Shown: positions 54,047 to 63,212, counted from the stretch's first letter. The stretch is DNA of 64,000 nucleotides from Gammaproteobacteria bacterium (GCA_013002025.1 JABDKW010000025.1:80001-144000), one strand, 5' to 3'. Program-made: numbers and translations. The notes: generated from the letters alone by a model not told the origin.

Positions 54047-55270
54047 TTATAAATCAATCCCGAACATACTCCAACCGAATGCTTTCATAATAGCTCTCGC
54101 CCCTAAACCCAGCGTCACCAGTAACACCAGCGCGCCAGCGAGATTAGAAAACCAGCCGTTAGCATGGCTTCCCAGAGTAGCGCGCTGATTCATCACATAC
54201 AGCAGAAATCCGGCAATAATGGGCAACAGCAAGCCGTTTGCTACCTGGGCCATTAATATCAGCGTCAGTGGCTTGAGGCCCAGCGTATTAATCAGCAGGC
54301 CGGCTGCCAGTACCGCCAATGCTATGCCACGAAATCGAGCGGTATCATTGGCGCTATTGTCATCAGCCAGTTCACCCAAAGCGTAGGCAGTGGCCATGGG
54401 TGCGGTAATGGCCGACGTTAATCCCGCGCCCAACAAGCCAACCCCGAGCAGAAAGCGCGCGCTGTCTCCAAATAATGGTTGCAGCGACACCGCCATATCG
54501 GCGGCGCTGTTCACCGATAGCCCGGATTGAAACAGTGCGCTGGCTGAGGTAGCAATAATCAAGATTGATATCAATCCACCTAGCCCAATGGCTACCGCGC
54601 TGTCCTGTCTCGCATGTCTCAGTGAGGCTGCGCTGGACCAGCGTTTGCGCGAGGCTGCTGCGTGCAGAAATAAATTGTAGGGCACAATAGTGGTGCCAAT
54701 TAGCGCCACCGCCGTTAACACGCCACCTGCGGGAATCGTGGGCCTTAGACCAGCTAGCAGTTGTGACCATTGTGGCTGCACTAACAACGCCGTGGCCACA
54801 AACGCCAGACTCATCAGCAAGACCAGCATCACCAACAGCCGCTCCAGCGTTTGATACCGAGCCTGCCAGAGTGCCAGCCCCGCTATCGCTGCAATAATCC
54901 ACACTGACCAGGATGAGTCGTGGTCGGTGGTGCCGATTATGGCTTGTGCACCCAGGGCCGCACCGGCCAGATTGCCCGCTTCATAGGCGCCATTGCCAAT
55001 TGCCAGAGCAATAAATATCAAGCCCGCGAGACCGTAGCGAAGTGCACCACGGGGCAATACTTGCATAAAGGCCTGCCCCAGCCCGAGACGCGCGCCCACA
55101 CCGAGGCGAGCCGCCATATCTTGCAAGATGATGGTCGCAATCGTGGCGAACAGTAGCGCCCAGATCAGGGCATAACCGAATTGCGCGCCGGCCAGAGTGC
55201 AGGCCGTCACGGTACCGGGGCCAATAAATGCGGCAGCGACTAATGCGCCCGGGCCGATATTGAGCTTCAT
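54047..55270 (-). CDS. mntH: NRAMP-family divalent metal transporter
   Basis: A 407 aa inner-membrane protein with 11 or so helices, of the NRAMP (MntH) family of proton-coupled Mn/Fe importers. The first helix has the family DPGN-equivalent region as IGPGTVTACTLAGAQFGYAL, lacking the exact DPGN; the helix-6 MPH motif region reads TTIVPYNLFLHAAASRKR, so metal-site residues differ from classic MntH. That makes it a divergent NRAMP-related transporter, and metal preference is uncertain. It is 14 bp downstream of the ParA-like gene. Confidence 0.78.
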   Translation of the reverse strand: MKLNIGPGALVAAAFIGPGTVTACTLAGAQFGYALIWALLFATIATIILQDMAARLGVGARLGLGQAFMQVLPRGALRYGLAGLIFIALAIGNGAYEAGNLAGAALGAQAIIGTTDHDSSWSVWIIAAIAGLALWQARYQTLERLLVMLVLLMSLAFVATALLVQPQWSQLLAGLRPTIPAGGVLTAVALIGTTIVPYNLFLHAAASRKRWSSAASLRHARQDSAVAIGLGGLISILIIATSASALFQSGLSVNSAADMAVSLQPLFGDSARFLLGVGLLGAGLTSAITAPMATAYALGELADDNSANDTARFRGIALAVLAAGLLINTLGLKPLTLILMAQVANGLLLPIIAGFLLYVMNQRATLGSHANGWFSNLAGALVLLVTLGLGARAIMKAFGWSMFGIDL

Positions 55271-55284
55271 CGTGCGGGTCGCAC

Positions 55285-55917
55285 TCAGCTCACTGGTGCT
55301 TTATCGAATTTGCCTTCCGCCCAATAGCGGATTGGTGTCCATTGTTCGAGATCTACCTGCACTTTACTCTTGGGTAAATCGAAGATGCTGAGACCCTGAT
55401 TGGCGGCAGTAACGTAATTCTGTGAATTGCGCAGGGATGTGACGATGGGAGTCTGCATCAATTTGCTGAATCGCTCCAATTCACCATAGCTGTTAAACCC
55501 GGGGCTGGCGCGATTGGCAACGAACCCGATCTTAATGTAATCGCACAGTTGAGAGCGAATCATGGACCGTATCTCAAAGATAAATTTAAAGGCCGCACGG
55601 TGATCGATAATAGAGGGATTTATCGGCATGATGATCACGTCAGATTGATTGATTAGTTCCGTGGTATGGCCGATTTCGATGCCCGCGGGGCAGTCGAAAA
55701 TAACCCGGCGAGTAGTGAAGTGTTCAATATCAAGAAACACGTCGATCTGTGGCGCATCCTCGGGCCGACTCTTGGCCCATTGGTAGGCCGAACGCTGTTT
55801 GTCCATATCAACCAGCGATACAGAAATACCCCGGCGCGCGTAATAGCCCGCCAGATTAGTTGCAATGGTGGTTTTACCGCACCCACCCTTAGGATTGACC
55901 ACTAATATTGTTTTCAT
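55285..55917 (-). CDS. ParA-family ATPase, orphan
   Basis: A 210 aa P-loop ATPase of the ParA/MinD group. The deviant Walker A is KGGCGKTT at residues 10-17, the A' region DMDKQRSA (DxD-like) at about 38-45, Walker B VIFDCPAG. It is short and lacks a DNA-binding N-terminus or membrane-targeting helix. No ParB or parS-like gene is beside it; the neighbours are an NRAMP transporter and gshA. Orphan ParAs of this size position protein complexes or are regulatory; the cargo is not evident here. Start ATG 55917. Confidence 0.85.
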   Translation of the reverse strand: MKTILVVNPKGGCGKTTIATNLAGYYARRGISVSLVDMDKQRSAYQWAKSRPEDAPQIDVFLDIEHFTTRRVIFDCPAGIEIGHTTELINQSDVIIMPINPSIIDHRAAFKFIFEIRSMIRSQLCDYIKIGFVANRASPGFNSYGELERFSKLMQTPIVTSLRNSQNYVTAANQGLSIFDLPKSKVQVDLEQWTPIRYWAEGKFDKAPVS

Positions 55918-56036
55918 TTAAACGATCCCGCTCGGTACGGGACTTCTACTATACGATGAAGTCCGGCATCCGTCGACTGGCGCCAGGCGAAATTGGACAC
56001 GCATAAATCAGGCTTCCCCGACCCAAGAGCCTCGGG

Positions 56037-57593
56037 CTAGCGGGAACTATTATAGGCATCAATAAATGCAGCAAAGTCCATCTCATCGCTGCGCTCGAGA
56101 AACCGCTGTTCGTCCAATGATTGTTCCGCCAAGTGTCGCATCTCATCATCGCTGATATGCTGTTGCTTATGTTGTAAAAAATACGCCTTATGCTGTTCTG
56201 CTAAATTCGACACCAGATCAACAAACTCAACGCCATCATGCACTGACTGCATGATTTTCCCAGACGGGGTGCTGCTCGCATCTTGCAGCTTAGTAGCCTG
56301 CGCCGCCACGGCATCACTATAAGCCGAGCATTGGTAGGCACTATCCAACAGTTCAGCGGTGGTCGCGATATTGCCCAGCAATCGATCCGCTACTTCAGCA
56401 AACGGTTTGGTAATGCCATCTTCAATCAATCGCAATCTCGGGTCTCGCCCACGACGAATTGTGTTACTGAGATTGGTGCGCGGCTCAACACAGGTGGTGG
56501 TCACCTGGCGCGGGCAGTTGGCCAACAGACAATGCAGTAGAAATGCATCGAGGAAACAGCCTTGGGACAGATCAATACCCTGCGGTAAATACGGGTTTAT
56601 ATCGAGGATTCTGACCTCAATATACTCAACACCTCGACTGGTTAACGCTGCAATTGGCTTCTCACCGGAATTAGTCACGCGCTTGGGTCTGATATCGCTG
56701 TAGTACTCGTTCTCAAGCTGCAGAATATTGGCGTTTAGCTGAATCCACTGCCCATTTTTTTGCAGGCCAATTTCCTGATATGGCGGGTACACCTGCCGAA
56801 CTGCCTTGCCCAATGTCTCTACATAATCATTCAGCGAGCAGTACGATACCTGTAACTGTTGTTGGGCCGAGTTTTGATAGCCCAGGTCACTCATCCGTAA
56901 AGATGTAGCGTATTCCAGCCCCAACGTATCGGGTAAAAACTGGGTTAGTTGATGCTCACGGCCCTCGACAAAACTTGAGTCCAACACCGGTGACGCGCCG
57001 AACAGATAATGCAGCAGCCATGAGTAACGCTGGAAGTTTCGCACCAGACAAAAATACTGGGCGGATTTGAAGTCCTGCAGACTACCCTCGTCACCCAACA
57101 TGACTTGATAGTGCTGCCAAAACTCGTCCGGTAAGGAGAAGTTAAAATGGATTCCGGCAATCGCTTGCATGGTACGGCCGTAGCGCACCGCCAGGCCTTG
57201 TCGGTAGACATGCTTCATGGTGCCAATATTGGAGCTGCCATAATCCGCAATCGGAATGCTTTCTTCGCCCTGCAATCGTGCCGGCATGCTGGCCGGCCAG
57301 ATGCGTTCGTCACCTATATTTCGCAGAGTGTACGCGTGCAGATCGGTGAGGTATTCCAGGCTGTCCTGCAAGCTATTTAGCTTCGGTGTAATGAACTCCA
57401 GCAGCGCCTCAGAATAGTCGGTGGTAATACTGGGGTGGGTGAGCGTGCTGCCGAGTGTCGCAGCATGCGGCGTTTGCGCAATATGGTTCTGGATGTCAAC
57501 GCGCAGGCCTTCTTTTTCGATGCCATGCACCAAACCCTTTAGAAAAGGTGTCAGTTCAGACGCTTGAGCTGAGCTAATAGATCGGTACGGCAA
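56037..57593 (-). CDS. gshA: Glutamate-cysteine ligase
   Basis: A 518 aa enzyme of the proteobacterial GshA type, the first and rate-setting step of glutathione synthesis. The N-terminal GIEKEGLRVD is the family start; TDYSEALLEFITP, GSSNIGTMKHVYRQGLAVRYG, GIHFNFSLPDEFW and YIEVRILDINPY cover the substrate site. Length matches E. coli GshA. The start appears to be TTG at 57593, since an in-frame TAA precedes it by one codon and no ATG occurs before the conserved region. A single-gene unit with short gaps on both sides. Confidence 0.94.
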   Translation of the reverse strand: MPYRSISSAQASELTPFLKGLVHGIEKEGLRVDIQNHIAQTPHAATLGSTLTHPSITTDYSEALLEFITPKLNSLQDSLEYLTDLHAYTLRNIGDERIWPASMPARLQGEESIPIADYGSSNIGTMKHVYRQGLAVRYGRTMQAIAGIHFNFSLPDEFWQHYQVMLGDEGSLQDFKSAQYFCLVRNFQRYSWLLHYLFGASPVLDSSFVEGREHQLTQFLPDTLGLEYATSLRMSDLGYQNSAQQQLQVSYCSLNDYVETLGKAVRQVYPPYQEIGLQKNGQWIQLNANILQLENEYYSDIRPKRVTNSGEKPIAALTSRGVEYIEVRILDINPYLPQGIDLSQGCFLDAFLLHCLLANCPRQVTTTCVEPRTNLSNTIRRGRDPRLRLIEDGITKPFAEVADRLLGNIATTAELLDSAYQCSAYSDAVAAQATKLQDASSTPSGKIMQSVHDGVEFVDLVSNLAEQHKAYFLQHKQQHISDDEMRHLAEQSLDEQRFLERSDEMDFAAFIDAYNSSR

Positions 57594-57687
57594 CGGTTAG
57601 GCCCTGATGGGAAAAATAAAGCCCGATGATAGCGGTTTAGATGGCCAGCCGCATCCGCGAATTTAGCCGTGTAGACTCAGGCCTGAA

Positions 57688-59487
57688 TTAGCGGCCGACA
57701 AATTGCTCTGCGCTGAGGTCGTAACAGGTGCTGTCCAGATTGGCGACCAGCGTCAGGTCAGTGTCGATACGCGGCAACTCATAGCGAAAGAAATAATCCG
57801 CAGCGGCCAATTTTCCTGAGTAAAAGGCCCGGTCATCGGCATTGGCGCCGACCAGCCCCTGATGCGCTGCAATCGCCTGCTTTAACCACATCCATGCCAC
57901 GACCACATGACCCATGGCATTCAGAAACAAGGTGGCATTAGCTAGTGCTAGAGCCGGGTCCGGGGATTGCGCTACCGCTTGCAGGGTTTCCTGTATTTGC
58001 TTACCGGCCTTCGCGAGCCGCTGGCTATTATCGGCCAGTTCCGGCCACTGGGCGGCGGCCTCAATAGTGGCAGCCATCTCTTCGGCCAGATACTTAACCG
58101 CCGCGCCACCCGCAATACTGACTTTGCGGCCCAGAATATCGATGCCATGAATCGCCCAGGTACCTTCATGAATGTGGTTTAAGCGATTATCCCGATACAA
58201 GCGTTCCACCGGGTACTCGCGGGTGTATCCGTAGCCACCCAGGATTTGAATCGCCAGCTTATTCGCCTCCAGACAGTACTCAGAAGGCCAGGATTTACAG
58301 ATAGGCGTTAATAGATCGAGCAATAGGGCCAGCCGGCCCTGTTCTTCTTCATTCTTCGATGTCTTCTGCTTGTCGATCATCTGGGCGCAGTAGTACATCA
58401 ACGCCTGGGCGCCTTCAACCGCAGCCTTTTGCGCCATCAACATGCGCTTAACGTCCGTATGCTCCGAGATCATGACCTGAGGTGCCTCGGGGTCTTTATT
58501 GCCAATCGGCCGGCCCTGTGGCCTGTTACGGGCGTAATCAAGCGAATATAGATATCCACCCAGCGCATACTGCACCGCGCTCATACCCACCGAAATACGC
58601 GCCTCATTCATCATATGAAACATATTGGCAAGCCCCTGGTTTTCGCCACCAACGAGATAACCGATGGTGTCGCCAGTCTCCCCAAAATTGAGCAGGCAGT
58701 TGGTGCTGCCACGCTGGCCCATCTTGTGATTCAAGCCGGCCAGCGCAATATTATTGTGCTCGCCTAGTGATCCGTCATCATTGACGCGCACTTTGGGGAC
58801 CAGAAACAGCGAAATACCGCGCACCCCAGGCGGCGAGCCTGGAATCTTGGCGAGCACCATTTGGATGATATTTTCGGTGATGTCCTGCTCACCGCCGGTA
58901 ATCCACATTTTTGTACCGCTAATCCTGTAGCTGCCATCGCCCACCGGCTCAGCCTTGGTGCGAATATCAGCCAGTGATGAGCCAGCCTGCGGTTCCGACA
59001 GACACATGGTACCAAACCACTCACCCTCCACCATTTTGGGCAGGTATTTGTCTTGCAACTCCTGCGAGCCACAGGCAATAAGCATATTGGCTGCGCCCTG
59101 AGTCAAAAATTCGTAATTGGATGCTGGCCCATTAGCGCACACAAACATGCCATTGATGGCCTGATGCACCATATCCGGCACCTGCATACCCCCTACATCG
59201 GCGTCATAGCCGGTGGTGCATAAACCCGCGTCTTTGTAGGCCGCCAGCGCCTCTTTAAGCTCGGGGATAGTGATCGCCTTGCCATCGACGTATTCAGGCT
59301 CGTTAGCATCCAATAGAGCCGCGATGGGCAGGTATTTGTCCTCCGCCACACTTTGCGCCAGATCAAGTATCGCCTCAATAGACTCGCGGTCATAGTCAGC
59401 ATATCGCTGTTCGGTTAACAGGCTCTCAAGGTCGAAGGTTTCATACAGAAGGAAGTCGAGGTCTCGACGATTAACGATCATGGACAT
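57688..59487 (-). CDS. Acyl-CoA dehydrogenase (DmdC-like, long form)
   Basis: A 599 aa flavoprotein of the acyl-CoA dehydrogenase superfamily, with the long C-terminal domain found in 3-methylmercaptopropionyl-CoA dehydrogenase (DmdC) and its relatives. FAD/substrate motifs are MCLSEPQAGSSLADI and MWITGGEQDITENI; the C-terminal helical domain has QILGGYGYTREYPVERLYRDNRLNHIHEGTWAIHGID, the FAD and dimer region. The N-terminus RRDLDFLLYETFDLESLL is diagnostic of this subfamily. Whether it uses DMSP-derived or ordinary fatty acyl-CoA cannot be told. ATGs at 59487 and 59481 are both usable. Confidence 0.88.
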   Translation of the reverse strand: MSMIVNRRDLDFLLYETFDLESLLTEQRYADYDRESIEAILDLAQSVAEDKYLPIAALLDANEPEYVDGKAITIPELKEALAAYKDAGLCTTGYDADVGGMQVPDMVHQAINGMFVCANGPASNYEFLTQGAANMLIACGSQELQDKYLPKMVEGEWFGTMCLSEPQAGSSLADIRTKAEPVGDGSYRISGTKMWITGGEQDITENIIQMVLAKIPGSPPGVRGISLFLVPKVRVNDDGSLGEHNNIALAGLNHKMGQRGSTNCLLNFGETGDTIGYLVGGENQGLANMFHMMNEARISVGMSAVQYALGGYLYSLDYARNRPQGRPIGNKDPEAPQVMISEHTDVKRMLMAQKAAVEGAQALMYYCAQMIDKQKTSKNEEEQGRLALLLDLLTPICKSWPSEYCLEANKLAIQILGGYGYTREYPVERLYRDNRLNHIHEGTWAIHGIDILGRKVSIAGGAAVKYLAEEMAATIEAAAQWPELADNSQRLAKAGKQIQETLQAVAQSPDPALALANATLFLNAMGHVVVAWMWLKQAIAAHQGLVGANADDRAFYSGKLAAADYFFRYELPRIDTDLTLVANLDSTCYDLSAEQFVGR

Positions 59488-59600
59488 GCTGGCACACCGC
59501 GGATGAATAGCTGTTTGAAAGGCGATATTGTGCCACATCAGCTAGCAAATACATGTCTTCCTGGCGTATTGTGTTGCGACAATTTTAACTAATCATCTTC

Positions 59601-60539
59601 TTAAAAAACTTTCACCTTACGCAGCAAAGCCGCGCCCCGTGAACGCGCTAGCGGGCCGAGTGGCTTATATTTCTCGGGCAGCGACCTTAGCACTTGTTCT
59701 GCCAACCTTTGAACCAGCGTTTCGTGGCCGGTAAGCAACAACTCGAAGGCCCGCATTCGATTTTTTTCTACATAAGGCAGCATTGATCGATAGCGCTCTA
59801 CGGACAACGTTTTGACTTCAGCTTGTAGCTGTTCGATATTTTCAAAACAGATCATTCCCCGCACATCAAACACATCGCCAATCGAGGGCGGCCCCCAGTA
59901 GAGAGGTACAGTATCTGTAACCAAACAATCGATGAGTTTTTCACTGAAGTATAAATCCTGTCGCGTGTTTTCCATCGCGATCGAAAAATAACTGCCGGGT
60001 AACACATCGTCTTTAAATTCAAAAGGGCGAATGCCTCTACCCCAACAGTCGACTCGAGAGTCTTCTCGCAGCATCACAGCAACCTGCTTGCGCAATTCAT
60101 AGCCAAAATCACTGTTATGTTCCACATTTGCAATAAATGTGCAGAGGCGATTTTTTGCAAAGAGCACATCAGGTGCAGGGCGACCTCGGTTGATCCAACT
60201 GGTGCCATAGAAAAATTGTTGAAACGGTGGCCCCATTTTTAATAGCCGCTCATCAAAAGTAAGTACCAGATCGAACTTGCGGGCCAGATAATCAGCATGT
60301 TGATGCATTCCCCTCGTGGTCGATTCTTGCAGCAAGCACACACGCTTTGCGCGGGGGTAGCGGTAGATTGTGTTGCCGAGTGCATTCTCATCAACAAAGA
60401 CCGCCGCATGCATTGATGAACCGGAAACCAAATCCGGATCGTAGACTACACAGACTTCCGATCCACCCACCACACATTTGACCGCAGGGTAGTTCACCAC
60501 TTTGGGATCAAACACTTGCAGGTAGACTTTATCCGGCAT
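59601..60539 (-). CDS. GT10-family (alpha-1,3-fucosyltransferase-like) glycosyltransferase
   Basis: A 312 aa glycosyltransferase. The C-terminal half carries the GT10 GDP-binding signature FSIAMENTRQDLYFSEKLIDCLVTDTVPLYWGPP (one continuous block at about residues 185-218), including the conserved N and KL residues, followed by ICFENIEQL. GT10 enzymes transfer L-fucose or related sugars from GDP donors to glycan. The N-terminal acceptor-binding half is less conserved. It is one base downstream of an FkbM methyltransferase, far from the polysaccharide operon at the left, so it forms a second small glycan locus. Confidence 0.82.
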   Translation of the reverse strand: MPDKVYLQVFDPKVVNYPAVKCVVGGSEVCVVYDPDLVSGSSMHAAVFVDENALGNTIYRYPRAKRVCLLQESTTRGMHQHADYLARKFDLVLTFDERLLKMGPPFQQFFYGTSWINRGRPAPDVLFAKNRLCTFIANVEHNSDFGYELRKQVAVMLREDSRVDCWGRGIRPFEFKDDVLPGSYFSIAMENTRQDLYFSEKLIDCLVTDTVPLYWGPPSIGDVFDVRGMICFENIEQLQAEVKTLSVERYRSMLPYVEKNRMRAFELLLTGHETLVQRLAEQVLRSLPEKYKPLGPLARSRGAALLRKVKVF

Positions 60540-60540
60540 C

Positions 60541-61308
60541 TTAGCTAGCTAAAGGCCGATTTTTATGTGTGAAACTGTTTGAATTTACGTAAATTTCATC
60601 CCCTGCAATCGAATGAAGACTGAATCCGAATTTACTAAGAAGCGAAGGAATTCTGTAATCCGCATAATTGTTTTCTACCGCAATCACGCGAATAGTCAAA
60701 GCGCTGAAATCGATACTCTTCAATACCGTCAGTTCAGCCCCTTCCACATCGAGATTCAAAAAATCAATTTCTGCGAAATTGTGGTCACCGCATAACCGAT
60801 CGAGCCTAAAACACTCGACATCGATATCGCGGCGGCTTCCTCCATGAATTTCAAGTTCCCGGTCAATACGCTGCAGGTGCCGTTCATCATATTCCTCGAC
60901 CAAACCGCTAAGCATTTGCGAATAACCCGTGATCAAGCGAAACTTTGCGCTCCGTTCGGAGTCGGAAACGCATCCATTTACGGTAATACAGCTTCGATTA
61001 TTTTGTAACTTCTCGAACGCCTCCGGCATGGGCTCTATGGCCAGACCTTGCCAGCCAACTTGCTCCATCCGGTAAGTGTTGCTGAACGAAACACCATCGT
61101 GGGCTCCGATGTCAACAAACGTCCCAGACTGTTGATCACGAAATAGGTTTTCCAGCAGCCATTTGTCCTGACCACATTGGCTGTAATAGCCTTGGGCGGT
61201 GAGGTCTCCATAGTCGAACTCAGGCCTAGCAACACCATCACAAAACCGATTATAACGGTAGGATTTATAGCGGAATTGGATGGAATTCTTGACGCGCTCA
61301 AACAGCAT
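60541..61308 (-). CDS. FkbM-family methyltransferase
   Basis: A 255 aa SAM-dependent methyltransferase of the FkbM family, which O-methylates sugars and polyketides. Motif I is TFVDIGAHDGVSFSNT; GLAIEPMPEAFEKL, then EIDFLNLDVEGAELTVLKSIDF, are the other hallmarks. ATG 61308 has a GGA at suitable distance; a TTG seven codons upstream is possible. It abuts the GT10 gene (1 bp), so the pair is very likely co-transcribed and acts on the same glycan: sugar transfer and methylation of a capsule, O-antigen or glycoprotein glycan. The acceptor is unknown. Confidence 0.87.
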   Translation of the reverse strand: MLFERVKNSIQFRYKSYRYNRFCDGVARPEFDYGDLTAQGYYSQCGQDKWLLENLFRDQQSGTFVDIGAHDGVSFSNTYRMEQVGWQGLAIEPMPEAFEKLQNNRSCITVNGCVSDSERSAKFRLITGYSQMLSGLVEEYDERHLQRIDRELEIHGGSRRDIDVECFRLDRLCGDHNFAEIDFLNLDVEGAELTVLKSIDFSALTIRVIAVENNYADYRIPSLLSKFGFSLHSIAGDEIYVNSNSFTHKNRPLAS

Positions 61309-61439
61309 TTGGTTTTCCGGATAAGACAACTGTCACGGTCGCCTAACTCACTAACCAGGGTCTTAGAATGGCGATACGAGGTCTATAGGCCAAACTATAA
61401 CTTAAACACGACTTATATTTACAAAATCACACCACGAAT

Positions 61440-61458
61440 AGAGCCTGTCAGAGGCTCT
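61440..61458 (-). terminator. Hairpin over the DUF6134 stop codon
   Basis: AGAGCCT (61440-61446) and AGGCTCT (61452-61458) form a 7-bp stem with a 5-base loop covering the stop codon of the DUF6134 gene. No T-run follows on the minus strand. It may slow transcription or protect the 3' end; a weak terminator at best. Confidence 0.35.
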
Positions 61459-62194
61459 TTAGACTAACCTCCTCGGCGTTCCGCAGGTACGTCAGTGTGC
61501 GCCCTCCCTGCAAAACGGTCTTTAAGCCCAACCATTGGTTGTCGGCACCGTACCACAAGCTAATTGTGGCATCCTCGGCCGCTAGCTCATAACGATTTGC
61601 GGGTACTTGCATACCATCAATTTCAATACTGCTGGGCCCTGTCTGTGTAAGGTTTGCAGCGACGTGTCGGCCGGTTTGTGAGTTTAGTAGCTTCTCTGCT
61701 TGTAGCCGCTGCACATCCCAATAGGCGAAGCTGCGAACGCAGCCCGTCAATTTGGCCTCGCCCCGGTGACTGTCGATTTTCAGACCAGAGTCGATTGCTT
61801 TCGAGCGAACGAAAAAACGGTCTCCATTTTCGATTGTTTCGGTGCTGATGCGCTTTAAACAATCGCCCTGCCACTGCTCCTCAGCTGTGTGTCGGTACGA
61901 AAAGGCATTAAAAAACAGAATCTTAACGTCAAATTTTGCATCAACGGTGACGCGCTTGCCGGTCTTTTCAGGTGTAATCGTCACCTTGTGCTGACCTATT
62001 TCATTGTCGTCCAGAAATACTCTAAAGTTTAATTGCCGTTGCGCCTCGGCGGTGTCGCCAAGTTCGAAATTGGCGTTTGCATACGCCAAAGGACTTTCGC
62101 CAAACAAGCTCAATCCGATAATCGCCACAAATCCCAACGCGCAGGTCTTTGAACTAAATTTTGCAATCGCTGCTTGGAAGTCTAGCTGATTCAT
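61448..62194 (-). CDS. DUF6134 family exported protein
   Basis: A 248 aa exported protein. A hydrophobic signal (CALGFVAIIGLSLFGESPLAYANA) precedes a beta-rich domain: LNFRVFLDDNEIGQHKVTIT, VDAKFDVKILFFNAFSYRHTAEEQW, CVRSFAYWDVQRLQAEKLLNSQTG, and LWYGADNQWLGLKTVLQGGRTLTY at the end. The pattern matches the DUF6134 family and is distantly like DUF3108 at 32223-32963. It is translationally coupled to DUF2878 by ATGA and is most likely periplasmic. In other marine bacteria this family occurs near cfa-type lipid genes; here the pair stands apart from cfa. Confidence 0.75.
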   Translation of the reverse strand: MNQLDFQAAIAKFSSKTCALGFVAIIGLSLFGESPLAYANANFELGDTAEAQRQLNFRVFLDDNEIGQHKVTITPEKTGKRVTVDAKFDVKILFFNAFSYRHTAEEQWQGDCLKRISTETIENGDRFFVRSKAIDSGLKIDSHRGEAKLTGCVRSFAYWDVQRLQAEKLLNSQTGRHVAANLTQTGPSSIEIDGMQVPANRYELAAEDATISLWYGADNQWLGLKTVLQGGRTLTYLRNAEEVSLKSL

Positions 62195-62748
62195 GCGGCC
62201 GCTAATTTTGCAGAGCGATTGAAAGATGGGGTCACCCCATCAAGGCGCTGAGATAAGCCAACCAAAAGCGGCATAAACACAGCCCAGCCAGCGGCCAATA
62301 AAGCCATTGCCAGCGCCATGTCCGGAATTTGAACGGCACCCAATTTATAGCCAGCATAAAATGACAAGGGACCACCGACTGCTCCCATAAGCGCAGCCAA
62401 CAACCAGTTTGTTTTCACCCAGCCTAGCGACCCATTGATGGTGGTCGCAAATAGAGCCCACATTGCGACAATCCAATGTGGCGCTAAAAATGGCGCTAAC
62501 AGACCGTGCTCATATTGCAGCACGCCAAACCACACTAACGCGCTGTCCCATAACAAGCCAATCACGACTGCGCTCAACACAAGCATAAGTTCTGGCTTGA
62601 GGCGCTCGGCCAACTGCAGATGCACCAGCACAATCATTGACGCAATTAATGAGCCTAACCAATGCAACTGACCGGCACCGAGCAGCACACAGGCAAACCA
62701 CCCCAATTGAAAGAGTATAAAGTTTGCTATCAATCTTGATTTCGTCAT
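62191..62748 (-). CDS. DUF2878 family membrane protein
   Basis: A 185 aa inner-membrane protein with about six helices, of the DUF2878 family. The first helix reads ANFILFQLGWFACVLLGA; later conserved parts are LLWDSALVWFGVLQY, PHWIVAMWALFATTINGSLGW and AVGGPLSFYAGYKLGA. The function is unknown; the family is often found with cyclopropane-synthase genes, DUF3833 and short-chain dehydrogenases. Its stop overlaps the DUF6134 start as ATGA. The region to its right is non-coding repeat and rRNA sequence, so its promoter should lie just beyond 62748. Confidence 0.78.
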   Translation of the reverse strand: MTKSRLIANFILFQLGWFACVLLGAGQLHWLGSLIASMIVLVHLQLAERLKPELMLVLSAVVIGLLWDSALVWFGVLQYEHGLLAPFLAPHWIVAMWALFATTINGSLGWVKTNWLLAALMGAVGGPLSFYAGYKLGAVQIPDMALAMALLAAGWAVFMPLLVGLSQRLDGVTPSFNRSAKLAAA

Positions 62749-62868
62749 TGCGTGCGGCCCTTGGGATGGATAATGGGTTCGTTATTAATTGCGCGCAGCT
62801 TGACACAAGTGGTGTGGTCGTCGCGTCAACATTAAGAGAATACGTCCTTAAATCCGGATTCTGCACTG

Positions 62869-63126
62869 TATTCGACGCATCCCTGCGCCTCACCCCTGCG
62901 GGGCTGCCTTCGGCAGTTCAGGAGTGGCACATGGACGTGCCGTTTACGGACCGAAGGATGGAAATACCTTCCCAACGCATATGTATTCGACGCATCCCTG
63001 AGCCTCGCCCTTCGGGCCGGCCTGCGGCCGTTCAAAATCGCTCCCGGCGGATTTGTACTCGGCTCATCCTGAGCCTCGCCCTTCGGGCCGGCCTGCGGCC
63101 GTTCAAAATCGCTCCCGGCGATTTTG
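62869..63126. repeat. Palindromic direct repeats beside the rRNA operon
   Basis: Two perfect 53-bp copies, 62997-63049 and 63068-63120, are offset by 71 bp. A third, diverged copy starts near 62869 with the shared GTATTCGACGCATCCCTG head. Each unit holds small hairpins (GCCCTTCGGGC and GGCCTGCGGCC); after the last copy a 9-bp stem (63104-63112 with 63118-63126) with loop TCCCG is perfect, while the preceding copy has lost one pairing base. No reading frame of interest. This looks like a REP/BIME-type element array; such units can act in termination or as protein-binding sites, and are often moved by a RAYT transposase, none of which is in the window. Confidence 0.75.
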
Positions 63127-63171
63127 TCACATGACCAATGATCAAATAGCAAAATATCAACAGACTAAAAC

Positions 63172-63203
63172 AAAAAACCCCCAGCCCGTTGGGCTGAGGG
63201 TTT
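63172..63203 (-). terminator. rRNA operon terminator
   Basis: On the minus strand, CCCTCAGCCC, loop AAC, GGGCTGGGGG form a strong stem (one G-T pair) followed directly by TTTTTT. It lies about 10 bp after the end of the 5S gene, the standard place for the rho-independent terminator of an rRNA operon transcribed right to left. Confidence 0.9.
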
Positions 63204-63212
63204 GTTGTTTAA

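Noticed and set aside
62869..63130. CRISPR array in the repeat region
   Set aside because: Only two full copies, direct repeats longer than usual and spacers too short and similar; no cas gene in the window.
62510..63152. Small frames over the repeat region
   Set aside because: They read through the palindromic repeats and into the DUF2878 gene; composition is not protein-like.
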